From assembly GCF_026672275.1 (NCBI RefSeq), contig NZ_JANQCD010000015.1, positions 1-64,000 of the forward strand: 64,000 bases of DNA, read 5' to 3'. The first letter of the stretch is position 1; every line of letters begins with the position of its first letter. Origin of the DNA: Marinifilum sp. D737. GTDB lineage: Bacteria; Bacteroidota; Bacteroidia; Bacteroidales; Marinifilaceae. The position numbers were made by a program, and so were the translations under genes. This document shows, in pieces, positions 36,714 through 46,108 of the stretch. A model generated the notes under the pieces. The model was not told where the DNA came from. It did no database searches and saw nothing but the letters and a program-made list of their open reading frames with translations.

Positions 36714-36744
36714 CAAAAATATCTAATCAAAAAATTTTGGTCAA
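36714..36744 (-). promoter_or_regulatory. Promoter of the mce-mmd operon
   Basis: On the minus strand TTGA (36741-36744), 19 bp, then TATTTTTG (36714-36721), a perfect -7 box. The leader would be about 25 nt. Confidence 0.55.
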
Positions 36745-36946
36745 TGATCTTGAACATTATTAAAGTTGTTCTTCAACATATTCTTGATTTACGACCAAAA
36801 AACCTATTTACTTGTTGAATTTCAATAAAATAACACTTTAATTCGAGTATTACGATAACGATTTCATATATTTTTTTCGAAAACCTTTGCAGAATTAAAC
36901 GTCATTTTGAATTGCACTCCAAAGGAAAATGTTTTTTTCAAATTAA

Positions 36947-37111
36947 ATGACAAAATTTTTACTATTACAAAACATATCTCTGCAGCATATTAAAGAGCTA
37001 AAACTCCGGTTCTATTTTGACAAAATATTGGGCGAGAACACCTACGATATTTATTTACTAGCTATACGGAAAATTATTCTTGATTATTCAAATAAATCAG
37101 CATATAAATAA
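36947..37111 (+). CDS. Possible 54-aa hypothetical protein
   Basis: An ATG-started frame of 54 codons opens MTKFLLLQNISLQHIKELKL and ends YSNKSAYK. It fills much of the otherwise gene-free mce-purL spacer and has a codon-like composition. I recognise no family, no signal peptide and no promoter. It could be a chance frame; the rest of the 36745-37135 spacer shows nothing else. Confidence 0.25.
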   Translation: MTKFLLLQNISLQHIKELKLRFYFDKILGENTYDIYLLAIRKIILDYSNKSAYK

Positions 37112-37135
37112 AGACAATAATGCAAGTCTTTTATT

Positions 37136-37143
37136 TATATTTG
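37136..37143 (+). promoter_or_regulatory. -7 element of purL
   Basis: TATATTTG fits TAnnTTTG and lies 52 bp before the purL start. No TTTG box is at -33. I saw no purine riboswitch in the leader. Confidence 0.5.
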
Positions 37144-37195
37144 CACTTTGAAACAACATTCAACCAGTTTTATAAATTTATAAGTTGACTTTAAG

Positions 37196-40100
37196 ATGAT
37201 TTTATTCTTCAAAAAAGACGAAGTACACTTTGTTGTTCAGACAACAAACCAATTGAATGGATTAGATCTTGACAAGCTATCGTGGCTGTTTGGTAATGCA
37301 GAAAAATTAGATCAAGACACACTTGATGGAATTTTTGTGGGTCCAAGAAAAGAAATGATTACTCCTTGGAGTACAAATGCTGTGGAAATCACTCAAAACA
37401 TGGGAATTGACGGTTTGCTAAGAATAGAGCAATACATACTTGTTGATTCCGACAAAGCTGATTTTGACCCTATGCTTCAGTCGATGTATAAAGGCCTGGA
37501 TCAGGAAGTTTATACCATTAACAAGCAACCAGAGCCAATTGTTTACATTGATGATATTGAAGAATACAATCAACAAGAAGGTTTAGCATTAAGTGCTGAT
37601 GAAATTTCTTACTTGAATGATGTTTCAGAAAAAATTGGTAGAAAATTAACAGATTCTGAGGTATTCGGTTTTTCTCAAGTAAACTCAGAACACTGTCGCC
37701 ATAAAATCTTTAATGGCACCTTTATTATAGATGGAGAAGAAAAAGAATCTTCATTATTCCAATTAATTAAAAAGACATCAAAAGAAAACCACAACAGAAT
37801 TGTATCTGCATACAAAGACAATTGTGCTTTCCTTGGTGGACCTAAAGCTGAGCAATTTGCTCCTTTCTCACACGACAAAGCAGATTTTTTCTATACCAAG
37901 GATATTGAAACTGTAATCTCGCTTAAAGCAGAAACTCACAACTTCCCTACTACGGTAGAACCATTTAATGGTGCTGCAACTGGTACCGGTGGTGAGATTC
38001 GTGATAGAATTGCGGGTGGTAAAGCCTCTGTTCCAATGGCTGGAACTGCAGTTTATATGACCTCATATCCTCGTTTGGAAGCATCTCGAAATTGGGAAAA
38101 TGCAACTGAAGCAAGAAAGTGGTTGTATCAAACTCCTGAAGAGATCCTTATTAAGGCATCAAATGGAGCTTCTGACTTCGGTAACAAATTCGGACAGCCA
38201 CTTATTGTTGGCTCTGTTCTTACTTTCGAGCACTTCGAAAACAACAAAAAGTATGGTTACGACAAGGTAATCATGCAGGCCGGAGGTATCGGATACGGTC
38301 GTTTGGAGCAAGCTCAAAAAGATATTCCTGAAAAAGGTGATAAAGTGGTTCTGCTTGGTGGAGATAACTACCGCATCGGAATGGGTGGTGGAGCCGTTTC
38401 ATCGGTTGCAACCGGAGAATTTGATAACTCCATTGAATTGAATGCCGTTCAGCGTTCGAATCCTGAAATGCAAAAACGTGTATGTAATGCGATTCGTGCA
38501 ATGGCTGAGGCTGATGAGAATCCAATCATCTCTATCCACGACCATGGTGCAGGTGGACACTTGAATTGTCTTTCGGAGTTGGTTGAGGAAACCGGAGGAA
38601 AGATTGACTTGAATGCCCTTCCCGTTGGTGACCCTACCCTATCTGCAAAAGAGATTGTAGGTAACGAATCTCAGGAAAGAATGGGATTGGTAATGAAGGA
38701 AAAAGATGTTGAGCTTTTGACTAAAATTGCAGAGAGAGAAAGAGCTCCTATCTATCAGATTGGTGAAACAACTGGTGATATGAGATTTACTTTTGAAGAT
38801 AAAAAGACAGGTGAAAATCCTATTGACCTTGGACTTTCTGAAATGTTTGGTAAACCACCAAAAACAATCATGAATGACAAGACAGTTAATGAAGGATTCG
38901 AAGCTGTTTCATATGATATTAACAAATTTGAAGAATATTTAGAGGATGTTCTTCAATTAGAGGCAGTAGCTTGTAAGGATTGGTTAACAAACAAAGTTGA
39001 CCGTTCGGTAACAGGTAAAATTGCAATGCAGCAATGTGCTGGACCTTTACAATTACCATTGAATAACCTTGGTGCAGTTGCTATCGACTTCCAGGGTGAA
39101 AAAGGGATTGCAACTTCTATTGGACACACTCCTGTAGCTGCTTTGGTTGATTCTAAAAATGGTAGCCGCTTGTCGGTAGCTGAATCGTTAACCAATATGG
39201 TATGGGCTCCAATTGAGAAAGGTTTGAAAGGAATTTCACTTTCTGCAAACTGGATGTGGCCATGTAAAAACGAAGGCGAAGATGCTCGTTTGTACAATGC
39301 CGTTGAATCTATCAGTGATTTTGCAATTAAATTGGGAATCAACATTCCAACTGGTAAGGACTCACTTTCCATGACTCAAAAGTATGGACAAGATGATGTT
39401 GTTTACTCTCCGGGAACTGTAATCATTTCAACTGTAGGTGAGATTATCGATATCAAAAAGATGATTTCTCCGGTAATGAAAAATGATGCAAACTCTCACT
39501 TGGTATATCTTGATTTCTCTAAAGATGATTTCCAACTGGGTGGTAGTAGTTTTGCTCAAATCGTTAACAAACTAGGCAAGCAAACTCCTGATGTTACCGA
39601 TGCAGATTACTTTGTGAAGGCATTTGAAACATTACAGCAATTGATCCTTGATGGAAAAGTATTGGCTGGGCACGATATTTCTGCCGGCGGTATGATTACT
39701 GCTTTATTGGAAATGTGTTTTGCTGACAACAATTTAGGTGCGAACATCGACTTAAGCTCGATTGAAGAGAAAGATTTAATTAAAGTACTTTTCAGCGAGA
39801 ATCCAGGTGTTATTTTCCAGGTTGCGGACAAGGATGCTGTTAGCAAAACTCTTGCTGATAATGGTCTTCGTTTCCACTTTATTGGTTCTCCTGCTGAAGC
39901 TGGAAAACTTTCAATTGCTAAAAATGATCAATCTTTCAATTTAGATATTGCAAGTTTACGTGACCTTTGGTTCAAGACTTCTTACTTATTGGATCGTAAC
40001 CAATCAGGCAAAGATCTTGCATTGGAAAGATTCGAAAGCTATAAGAAGAATGAATTAACATACAAGTTCCCTGAGAACTTCACTGGTAAATTCGCTCAAT

Positions 40101-40885
40101 ACGGTATCGATCCTAAGAGAAAAGACTTGTCAGGTGTTAAAGCTGCTATCATCCGTGAAAAGGGTGTGAATGGAGATAGAGAAATGGCTTGGATCATGCA
40201 TTTGGCTGGTATGGATGTGAAAGATGTTCACATGACAGATTTGATCTCTGGCCGTGAAGATCTTAGCGATGTAAATATGATCGTATTTGTTGGTGGTTTC
40301 TCTAACTCTGACGTTTTAGGATCGGCTAAAGGTTGGGCCGGAGCATTCCTTTATAATGAAAAAGCAAAAGCTGCTCTTGACAACTTCTATAGCAGACCTG
40401 ATACCTTAAGTTTGGGTGTATGTAACGGCTGTCAGTTGATCTCTGAGCTAGGATTGATCTATCCAGAGCATGAAAAGCATCCAAAACTGCTTCATAACAA
40501 CTCTCACAAATTCGAATCGGGATTTGTTAGCGTTGAAGTACCAGCCAACAACTCGGTAATGCTTTCTTCTCTTGCAGGAAGTAAATTAGGAATTTGGGTT
40601 GCTCACGGTGAAGGTAAGTTCGATTTACCATATGCCGAAGAAGAGTACAACATTCCTATGAAGTATGCTTACAATCAGTATCCTGCCAATCCAAATGGAT
40701 CTCCATTTGCTACAGCAGCAATCTCTTCGAACGATGGTCGTCATTTAGCTATGATGCCTCACTTAGAGCGTGCTACTTATCCTTGGAACTGGGCATATTA
40801 CGACGAAAATAGAATGGAAGATGAACTAACTCCATGGGTTGAAGCTTTCGTAAATGCTAAAAACTGGATTATTGAAAATAAATAA
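37196..40885 (+). CDS. purL: Phosphoribosylformylglycinamidine synthase, large form
   Basis: Cytoplasmic purine-biosynthesis enzyme converting FGAR to FGAM with glutamine and ATP. It is the single-chain form of 1229 aa. The linker contains FGFSQVNSEHCRHKIFNG. The synthetase core contains LKAETHNFPTTVEPFNGAAT and ISIHDHGAGGHLNCLSEL. The C-terminal class I glutaminase has its nucleophile at Cys1076 in LGVCNGCQLISEL and its later motif in AHGEGKFD. The large form normally needs no PurS/PurQ. It is monocistronic with a strong terminator. Confidence 0.97.
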   Translation: MILFFKKDEVHFVVQTTNQLNGLDLDKLSWLFGNAEKLDQDTLDGIFVGPRKEMITPWSTNAVEITQNMGIDGLLRIEQYILVDSDKADFDPMLQSMYKGLDQEVYTINKQPEPIVYIDDIEEYNQQEGLALSADEISYLNDVSEKIGRKLTDSEVFGFSQVNSEHCRHKIFNGTFIIDGEEKESSLFQLIKKTSKENHNRIVSAYKDNCAFLGGPKAEQFAPFSHDKADFFYTKDIETVISLKAETHNFPTTVEPFNGAATGTGGEIRDRIAGGKASVPMAGTAVYMTSYPRLEASRNWENATEARKWLYQTPEEILIKASNGASDFGNKFGQPLIVGSVLTFEHFENNKKYGYDKVIMQAGGIGYGRLEQAQKDIPEKGDKVVLLGGDNYRIGMGGGAVSSVATGEFDNSIELNAVQRSNPEMQKRVCNAIRAMAEADENPIISIHDHGAGGHLNCLSELVEETGGKIDLNALPVGDPTLSAKEIVGNESQERMGLVMKEKDVELLTKIAERERAPIYQIGETTGDMRFTFEDKKTGENPIDLGLSEMFGKPPKTIMNDKTVNEGFEAVSYDINKFEEYLEDVLQLEAVACKDWLTNKVDRSVTGKIAMQQCAGPLQLPLNNLGAVAIDFQGEKGIATSIGHTPVAALVDSKNGSRLSVAESLTNMVWAPIEKGLKGISLSANWMWPCKNEGEDARLYNAVESISDFAIKLGINIPTGKDSLSMTQKYGQDDVVYSPGTVIISTVGEIIDIKKMISPVMKNDANSHLVYLDFSKDDFQLGGSSFAQIVNKLGKQTPDVTDADYFVKAFETLQQLILDGKVLAGHDISAGGMITALLEMCFADNNLGANIDLSSIEEKDLIKVLFSENPGVIFQVADKDAVSKTLADNGLRFHFIGSPAEAGKLSIAKNDQSFNLDIASLRDLWFKTSYLLDRNQSGKDLALERFESYKKNELTYKFPENFTGKFAQYGIDPKRKDLSGVKAAIIREKGVNGDREMAWIMHLAGMDVKDVHMTDLISGREDLSDVNMIVFVGGFSNSDVLGSAKGWAGAFLYNEKAKAALDNFYSRPDTLSLGVCNGCQLISELGLIYPEHEKHPKLLHNNSHKFESGFVSVEVPANNSVMLSSLAGSKLGIWVAHGEGKFDLPYAEEEYNIPMKYAYNQYPANPNGSPFATAAISSNDGRHLAMMPHLERATYPWNWAYYDENRMEDELTPWVEAFVNAKNWIIENK

Positions 40886-40905
40886 TCTCATTTGAAATAT
40901 ACTTT

Positions 40906-40938
40906 AAATGCCTCTGCCATGCAGGGGCATTTTTTTTA
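40906..40938 (+). terminator. Terminator of purL
   Basis: A 12-bp stem (40906-40917 with 40921-40932, one G:U pair) and loop CAT end in T8. Confidence 0.9.
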
Positions 40939-40982
40939 TCAATAAAGAATGCGTAATTCTGCTTTTTCTATAAAACTATACC

Positions 40983-41016
40983 AAAAAAAAGCCTCAGGTA
41001 AATGTTACCTGAGGCC
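40983..41016 (-). terminator. Terminator of propeller protein 1
   Basis: A perfect 11-bp stem GCCTCAGGTAA/TTACCTGAGGC with loop ATG is followed by TTTTTTTT on the minus strand. Confidence 0.9.
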
Positions 41017-41046
41017 AAAATCAATATTATTTATCTTCTAAAAATA

Positions 41047-44000
41047 CTATCGAACAACTTGAATCTTACCTGAATAATTTTCACTTCCAGCTTGAACTCT
41101 AACAATGTACAAACCAGCTTTTAATGATTCGATTTTAATCGTATTTTCTCCAGAATTATTGCCTCTCTTTGAAAGTACTTTCTTACCTCCTAAGTCAAAA
41201 ATCTCCACAGCAAATTCTTTGGCTGCATTTCCCAATGCAAGTTTAAATTCACCTCTACAAGGATTAGGATACATTTTAAACTCCTTAGTAGTTTCTTCAA
41301 GAACATTATCAATTCCTGTTGCAATAACATCGATTTCTAATGAATTTGATTGGAATGGAGAATCAAACTTATATCCAATTAAATGAGCATTATATTTTCC
41401 AGACTCTTCAAAATCGATATCATAACTAGATGTACCTATTGAACCGCTATTTACAGATTCATAAAGTTCATCATTCAAATAAATTTCAACTTTATCATAT
41501 CCAACCGGGAATTGAGCCTTTAGTAACAATTTATTATCATCAACTAATTCTAAACTAGTAACTGTAGGAAGCTTACTTATTATCTCAATCTCTTTCTGAT
41601 TTGATTTAAAGGATTTATCAGCAACATATCCTATTACATATGCATTATATGTACCTGTTTCATTCAAAGTAACAGAAAATGATTGATCTCCTTTATCAGG
41701 AGTGTCAATGGTCTTATCTAAGTTACCATTAATATAAATTTCAAGTTTTTGATAATCAACTTTTACATTCATACTTATATTAACAACCTTATCTTCAACC
41801 TCAACCAATTCTGTAATTACTGGAACACGATCGATTTCAGGAACATGTACACTCCATACACCTCTACCATGAGTCGCAAGAACAACTTGATTTCCTACCA
41901 CCTGCATATCGTAAATTGAAACCGGCGGTAAATTTCCTTCTAGCATATGCCATGAAACACCATCGTCATTTGACTCAAAAACTCCAATCTCAGTTCCTGC
42001 CCACAAAGTTTTTGTATCATGCGGCATTACTAACATACAATGAGTTACTACATCAGGAAATCCATTTGCACTTACAGTACCTGATGCTCCAAAACCAGTA
42101 ATATCTTCCCAAGTTTGACCTAAATCCTTTGTTCTAAGTATTTTCGGAGCCTTACTTAAAGAGTACACTAAATAAGCTGTATTGGGTTCACTTGGATGTG
42201 TTGCAATTCCACTAATATATACAGCCATATCTCTCTCAGTATATGCATTTACCCCTGTAAAAGTTTCTCCCTCATCATTTGAGACAAAAATTTTATAACT
42301 ACCACTTTGAGTCATAGCTGCACCACCCCAAACAATTTTTGGATCAGCCAAGGATACCTCTATATTGTGCTGACTGGATACTCCTTTCCATGCAGCATCA
42401 ATATTCTTAAGAGTCCAATTTGCACCAAAGTCAGTTGATTTATAAACTCCATCTTTAGCTACTGCAAAAACAACATCCGGATGCCATTTAGAAGCAGATA
42501 GTTTTGTTAAAAAAGGACCATCTTCTTCAGTTATTCCTTTTACCGAAGACCAATTTTTACCTCCATTTAATGACTTATAGATTGCATTATAATATATACT
42601 ACCAAGCAATTTATTTGGATCTTCACTATGCCACAAACATTCAAAACCATCTCCACCCAAACGGAAAAAGTATTTAGTTGTTGAAGCAGCATCTTCTCCA
42701 GCTGCAGATTGCCAAGTTCCATTGTCTTGCATTCCTCCTATATACTCATTGGCATTAGGATTTTTTGCAACACCATAAAATTGAGTGGTAATATAATTAT
42801 TAGGCTTTTGTGTAAATGTTTTTCCATTATCTTCTGATACCCCAATACCTCCATCATTACCATTTACGATACGGAAATTCTCCCCATCCATCGGAATTAT
42901 AGTAATATTATGATGGTCTGGATGTAAACCTGGAATTTTTGTATCTCCAAGCCCAGCACCTTGGTCATAACCATTTGAACCTCCATAATTGCCATAAGCA
43001 TCAGCAACACTGGTTTTCTTACCATCGAACACTTCTACACCTCCATACTCGATAATAATTTTCGAATTAGGAAGATTTGCATCATCCCAGGTTGCACCAG
43101 CTTTTAGCTCTGGCCAAATCATATAAAGAGCCTTTTGTACATGACCTCCATTTACTGCCACACTTGCATCAGCTGCATCTGCATTGTATTCTATTGCATT
43201 AATATATAGATACTCTCTACCTAGATCACCATAAGCATCACTTTCCCCATTTCGAGTATATAAATTAAATTTTCCATCTTTCTCTTGATCTCGAAACGAA
43301 ACCATCAATTGCTTATTATTAGTAATATCCCATACCTCAAAAGGAACGTCTACATAATCCACATAAGTATATTCTGCATCATCCACTCCGGAAGTTCTCT
43401 TGTCAGGAACAGTAAAACGATGCGCTTTCTGGCTTAATCCAGGACCAAATCTAAGCTCTACCGAAGTCCAATCTGTTGACAACACATTAGATCCTATATC
43501 TGTTTTTAAACCGCCATCCAAATGACTTCCCCCAAAATTTACAAATGATAGAAAGTCGGTATTTTCGGTATAAGCAGATTTAACTGCCGGATTTAATTCC
43601 GATGGTGTCTTGTTAAAAGCAAGCTGCCACATATCAACACCGGCAACAAATACTACACTATCAATAAATGGATGAGCCGCTATGGTATTGTCATATCCTC
43701 CTTGTCCTCCAAGAAAGTTTTGATCATCGTTATACTTCGACCAATTGTTTGCATTATCTTTGGATAAGAATACATGTGATTCTTTACTTGAGATATTTAC
43801 ACTTGTATAAACAAAATTCCGATCAACAGGAGAAACTGCTACTTCGTAACGAGTACCTGCAGAAAGCCCTTTTGAAAATACTTTCCAACTATCACCTCCG
43901 TCAATAGTACGTAAAACTCCTTTTCCATTTTCTCCTGCAAAAATTGTATCTCTTGCTTCTGGAAATGCAGATAAATCTTCAACTCCATCGGTACTTTCAT

Positions 44001-44784
44001 AAACCTGATTCCAAGTAGTACCACCGTCAACCGATTTAAAAATTCCCATTTCTGTTGCTGCAATCACAATGTTTGCATCAATTGGGTTCACGAATAAACG
44101 GTTAATGTATCCAAATTTCTCATCTGTTGCAGTACTTGCCAATTGACTCCAACTTTCACCTCTATCTTCTGATTTCCAAATTCCATTTCCTAAATTCTGA
44201 GCACTTCCGGGAAAGCTCTCACCTGTTCCTGCATATATAATATTATGATTTGACTTAGCCATTACCAATGCATTAACTGATAAATTCGTCAAATCATTCG
44301 ATAAATTCGTCCAGTTTTCAGCTCCATCCGTAGTTTTCCAAATACCTCCTGTTGCACTTCCTGCAAACCAAGTATTCTTATTTGAGTCATCAGGATCCAC
44401 GATTATGGCACGTGTACGTCCTCCAACATTGGCTGGCCCTCTAGATATAAAGTTCAATTTAGTTTCTGAACTCTTAACTTTCAATCGAAATTTACGAGCT
44501 TTCTGAAGTTCTTTTGTTTTGTAATTCATTTCATAGCCAGACTCATCCTCTCCCATTCGAGTTGTAATAGCCTTAAAGTACTTGCTATACATATCAGGCT
44601 TATCTGCCTTACTGTAGCCTACTTTTCTTTTTGCCTTTTTTTTCTGAAACTGATTTTGCCAGAACTCTTCAGGCGTAAAATCATTACTCGAGAATTGTTT
44701 TTTATCCTGCTTAATGTACTTCGTTACCGCAAGCCCCGATAAAACAATTAGTCCACCCGCAAGTAGATAATAAAATTTCTTCAT
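41047..44784 (-). CDS. Type IX-secreted BNR/sortilin-like propeller protein 1
   Basis: Large exported protein of 1245 aa. A signal peptide or anchor covers about 1-23. Many Asp-box (BNR) repeats build one or two beta-propellers, for example GGIWKTTDGAENW, GNGIWKSEDRGESW, MGIFKSVDGGTTW and DGVYKSTDFGANW. Two tandem Ig-like repeats of about 85 residues lie near 1010-1170 (each with YNAYVIGY or YNAHLIGY). The end is a type A type IX sorting domain: FKMYPNPCRGEFKLAL to YIVRVQAGSENYSGKIQVVR. Such tails send proteins across the outer membrane for surface attachment or release. No catalytic site is evident, so an adhesion or binding role is as likely as a hydrolase. A small lipoprotein gene lies just upstream. 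Confidence 0.85.
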   Translation of the reverse strand: MKKFYYLLAGGLIVLSGLAVTKYIKQDKKQFSSNDFTPEEFWQNQFQKKKAKRKVGYSKADKPDMYSKYFKAITTRMGEDESGYEMNYKTKELQKARKFRLKVKSSETKLNFISRGPANVGGRTRAIIVDPDDSNKNTWFAGSATGGIWKTTDGAENWTNLSNDLTNLSVNALVMAKSNHNIIYAGTGESFPGSAQNLGNGIWKSEDRGESWSQLASTATDEKFGYINRLFVNPIDANIVIAATEMGIFKSVDGGTTWNQVYESTDGVEDLSAFPEARDTIFAGENGKGVLRTIDGGDSWKVFSKGLSAGTRYEVAVSPVDRNFVYTSVNISSKESHVFLSKDNANNWSKYNDDQNFLGGQGGYDNTIAAHPFIDSVVFVAGVDMWQLAFNKTPSELNPAVKSAYTENTDFLSFVNFGGSHLDGGLKTDIGSNVLSTDWTSVELRFGPGLSQKAHRFTVPDKRTSGVDDAEYTYVDYVDVPFEVWDITNNKQLMVSFRDQEKDGKFNLYTRNGESDAYGDLGREYLYINAIEYNADAADASVAVNGGHVQKALYMIWPELKAGATWDDANLPNSKIIIEYGGVEVFDGKKTSVADAYGNYGGSNGYDQGAGLGDTKIPGLHPDHHNITIIPMDGENFRIVNGNDGGIGVSEDNGKTFTQKPNNYITTQFYGVAKNPNANEYIGGMQDNGTWQSAAGEDAASTTKYFFRLGGDGFECLWHSEDPNKLLGSIYYNAIYKSLNGGKNWSSVKGITEEDGPFLTKLSASKWHPDVVFAVAKDGVYKSTDFGANWTLKNIDAAWKGVSSQHNIEVSLADPKIVWGGAAMTQSGSYKIFVSNDEGETFTGVNAYTERDMAVYISGIATHPSEPNTAYLVYSLSKAPKILRTKDLGQTWEDITGFGASGTVSANGFPDVVTHCMLVMPHDTKTLWAGTEIGVFESNDDGVSWHMLEGNLPPVSIYDMQVVGNQVVLATHGRGVWSVHVPEIDRVPVITELVEVEDKVVNISMNVKVDYQKLEIYINGNLDKTIDTPDKGDQSFSVTLNETGTYNAYVIGYVADKSFKSNQKEIEIISKLPTVTSLELVDDNKLLLKAQFPVGYDKVEIYLNDELYESVNSGSIGTSSYDIDFEESGKYNAHLIGYKFDSPFQSNSLEIDVIATGIDNVLEETTKEFKMYPNPCRGEFKLALGNAAKEFAVEIFDLGGKKVLSKRGNNSGENTIKIESLKAGLYIVRVQAGSENYSGKIQVVR

Positions 44785-44836
44785 AAACTTTTAAAGTTAA
44801 TTAGTGATTTGGTTAGTTAATTAATTGGTTAATTAG

Positions 44837-45271
44837 TTATTTCTTATTTTTTACTGTTTCAGTTATTTTTTTCTTTGCTATTAGATCAAACACATAAGTC
44901 CATTTCCCTGTATCTTTCGGATTTGTAATATATCCTTTCTGCATGGTAATTAGAAGTTGTGTTTTGTTATGCCATTCGATCTTTGCGCTGGCAATTTTAT
45001 CTTCATAAACAATAACTCCATTTATAATATCATACACAAAAAACTCTTTTAACTGATTTGGATTAGGTTGTGATTTTGAATTTAATTTCTCACAAATCAC
45101 ATAACTTTTGTCAGAATTAAATTTAAACTCGACTTCCTCTCCAAACTTATCTTTAGCAAACTGCTGATAAGTGATCTGGTCACTTTCATTTAGTTTTTCA
45201 CTCAATTTGTTCTTCGTTGCACATCCAAAGAATAGCATTATCAAGATTATATTTAGAATTATAGTTCTCAT
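44837..45271 (-). CDS. Small lipoprotein of unknown function
   Basis: A 144-aa protein with a signal peptide and lipobox LFFGC (Cys17), then polar Lys-rich sequence. The mature part alternates short beta-like stretches (EVEFKFNSDKSYVICEKL, KTQLLITMQKGYI). I recognise no family. It is 52 bp upstream of propeller protein 1 on the same strand and may be co-transcribed with it. A partly similar role may be held by the lipoprotein at 45595-45981, which precedes propeller 2, although the two sequences are not alike. Confidence 0.6.
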   Translation of the reverse strand: MRTIILNIILIMLFFGCATKNKLSEKLNESDQITYQQFAKDKFGEEVEFKFNSDKSYVICEKLNSKSQPNPNQLKEFFVYDIINGVIVYEDKIASAKIEWHNKTQLLITMQKGYITNPKDTGKWTYVFDLIAKKKITETVKNKK

Positions 45272-45594
45272 AAGTGTAATTTAAATAAGTTTCAAATCCA
45301 ACTAAACATCAATACTATATAGCTGTATAAATCATTTTTTCAAAAAGAGGTAATAAATATAATAACATTACAGGATATATAAAATTTCAATAAAGAATAT
45401 ATAAGCAATATAAATATTGTACAATTACATTTTATTTATTCAAAATTTAAACCTACTTCATTTTTACATTTAACAGAATAATAACTGCAAACACTTTAAA
45501 TTCTCAATTTCAAGCAATTCAACATTTAGAATTGTCTATTCCCAAAAATGCAATCTTTTTTGTAACTTATATCCATTCTGTTTAAAAAAAAACT
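45272..45594. other. AT-rich divergent spacer
   Basis: This 323-bp region between two divergent lipoprotein genes is very AT-rich. Apart from TTTTTTGTAACTTATA at 45556-45571, which also occurs at 13146-13161, I see no gene, RNA or clear promoter. Confidence 0.5.
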
Positions 45595-45981
45595 ATGAAG
45601 AACATATGTCGTATCTTTTTATTTGCAATTATTTTTGGGGGATGTAATACTGCTAAACAAACATCAAATCCTAAACCTCAAATTCCTATATCCAATCATG
45701 ACAAAAAGGTTAAACAAATTGCACCTGCTACTTGTTTATTAACTGTTACACTCATGAAGAATTCTTTTGATACCAAAACCATAAAAGCAAAAGTCATTAA
45801 AATACACGGTTATGGTTCAGGATTTACACGCTCTTTTAATGCCAATCAAGAAATTGTATTGAATTTATCAGATAAACATTTAAAAGAAATTAAAAATTAC
45901 GAAACCATCTCATGTGTCATTTCTCAAGTAACAACAATGAATAATAATTCGTACTTGAAGCTCATTGAAATCAAACAATAA
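45595..45981 (+). CDS. Small lipoprotein of unknown function
   Basis: A 128-aa protein with a signal peptide and lipobox IFGGC (Cys17). The mature part contains a short Pro/Lys linker and then a likely beta-barrel (ATCLLTVTLMKNSF, TIKAKVIKIHGYGSGFTRSF, NYETISCVISQVTT). That pattern recalls OB-fold-like small lipoproteins, but I assign no family. It lies 127 bp before propeller protein 2 on the same strand. Confidence 0.6.
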   Translation: MKNICRIFLFAIIFGGCNTAKQTSNPKPQIPISNHDKKVKQIAPATCLLTVTLMKNSFDTKTIKAKVIKIHGYGSGFTRSFNANQEIVLNLSDKHLKEIKNYETISCVISQVTTMNNNSYLKLIEIKQ

Positions 45982-46108
45982 TTTTACCAATTAAAATATC
46001 CTACTACTCCTCTTACACTTTCTTAGACAAATTGTTTTTGATAAGTAATACTAATATTTATAGTTAAAATGCACCTAATCCTTAAGTGCTAAACAAACAC
46101 TGATTAAA

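Noticed and set aside
44785-44836. TTAATTAG-like repeats between propeller 1 and its lipoprotein gene
   Set aside because: The stretch is low-complexity AT-rich sequence without a fixed unit or symmetry.
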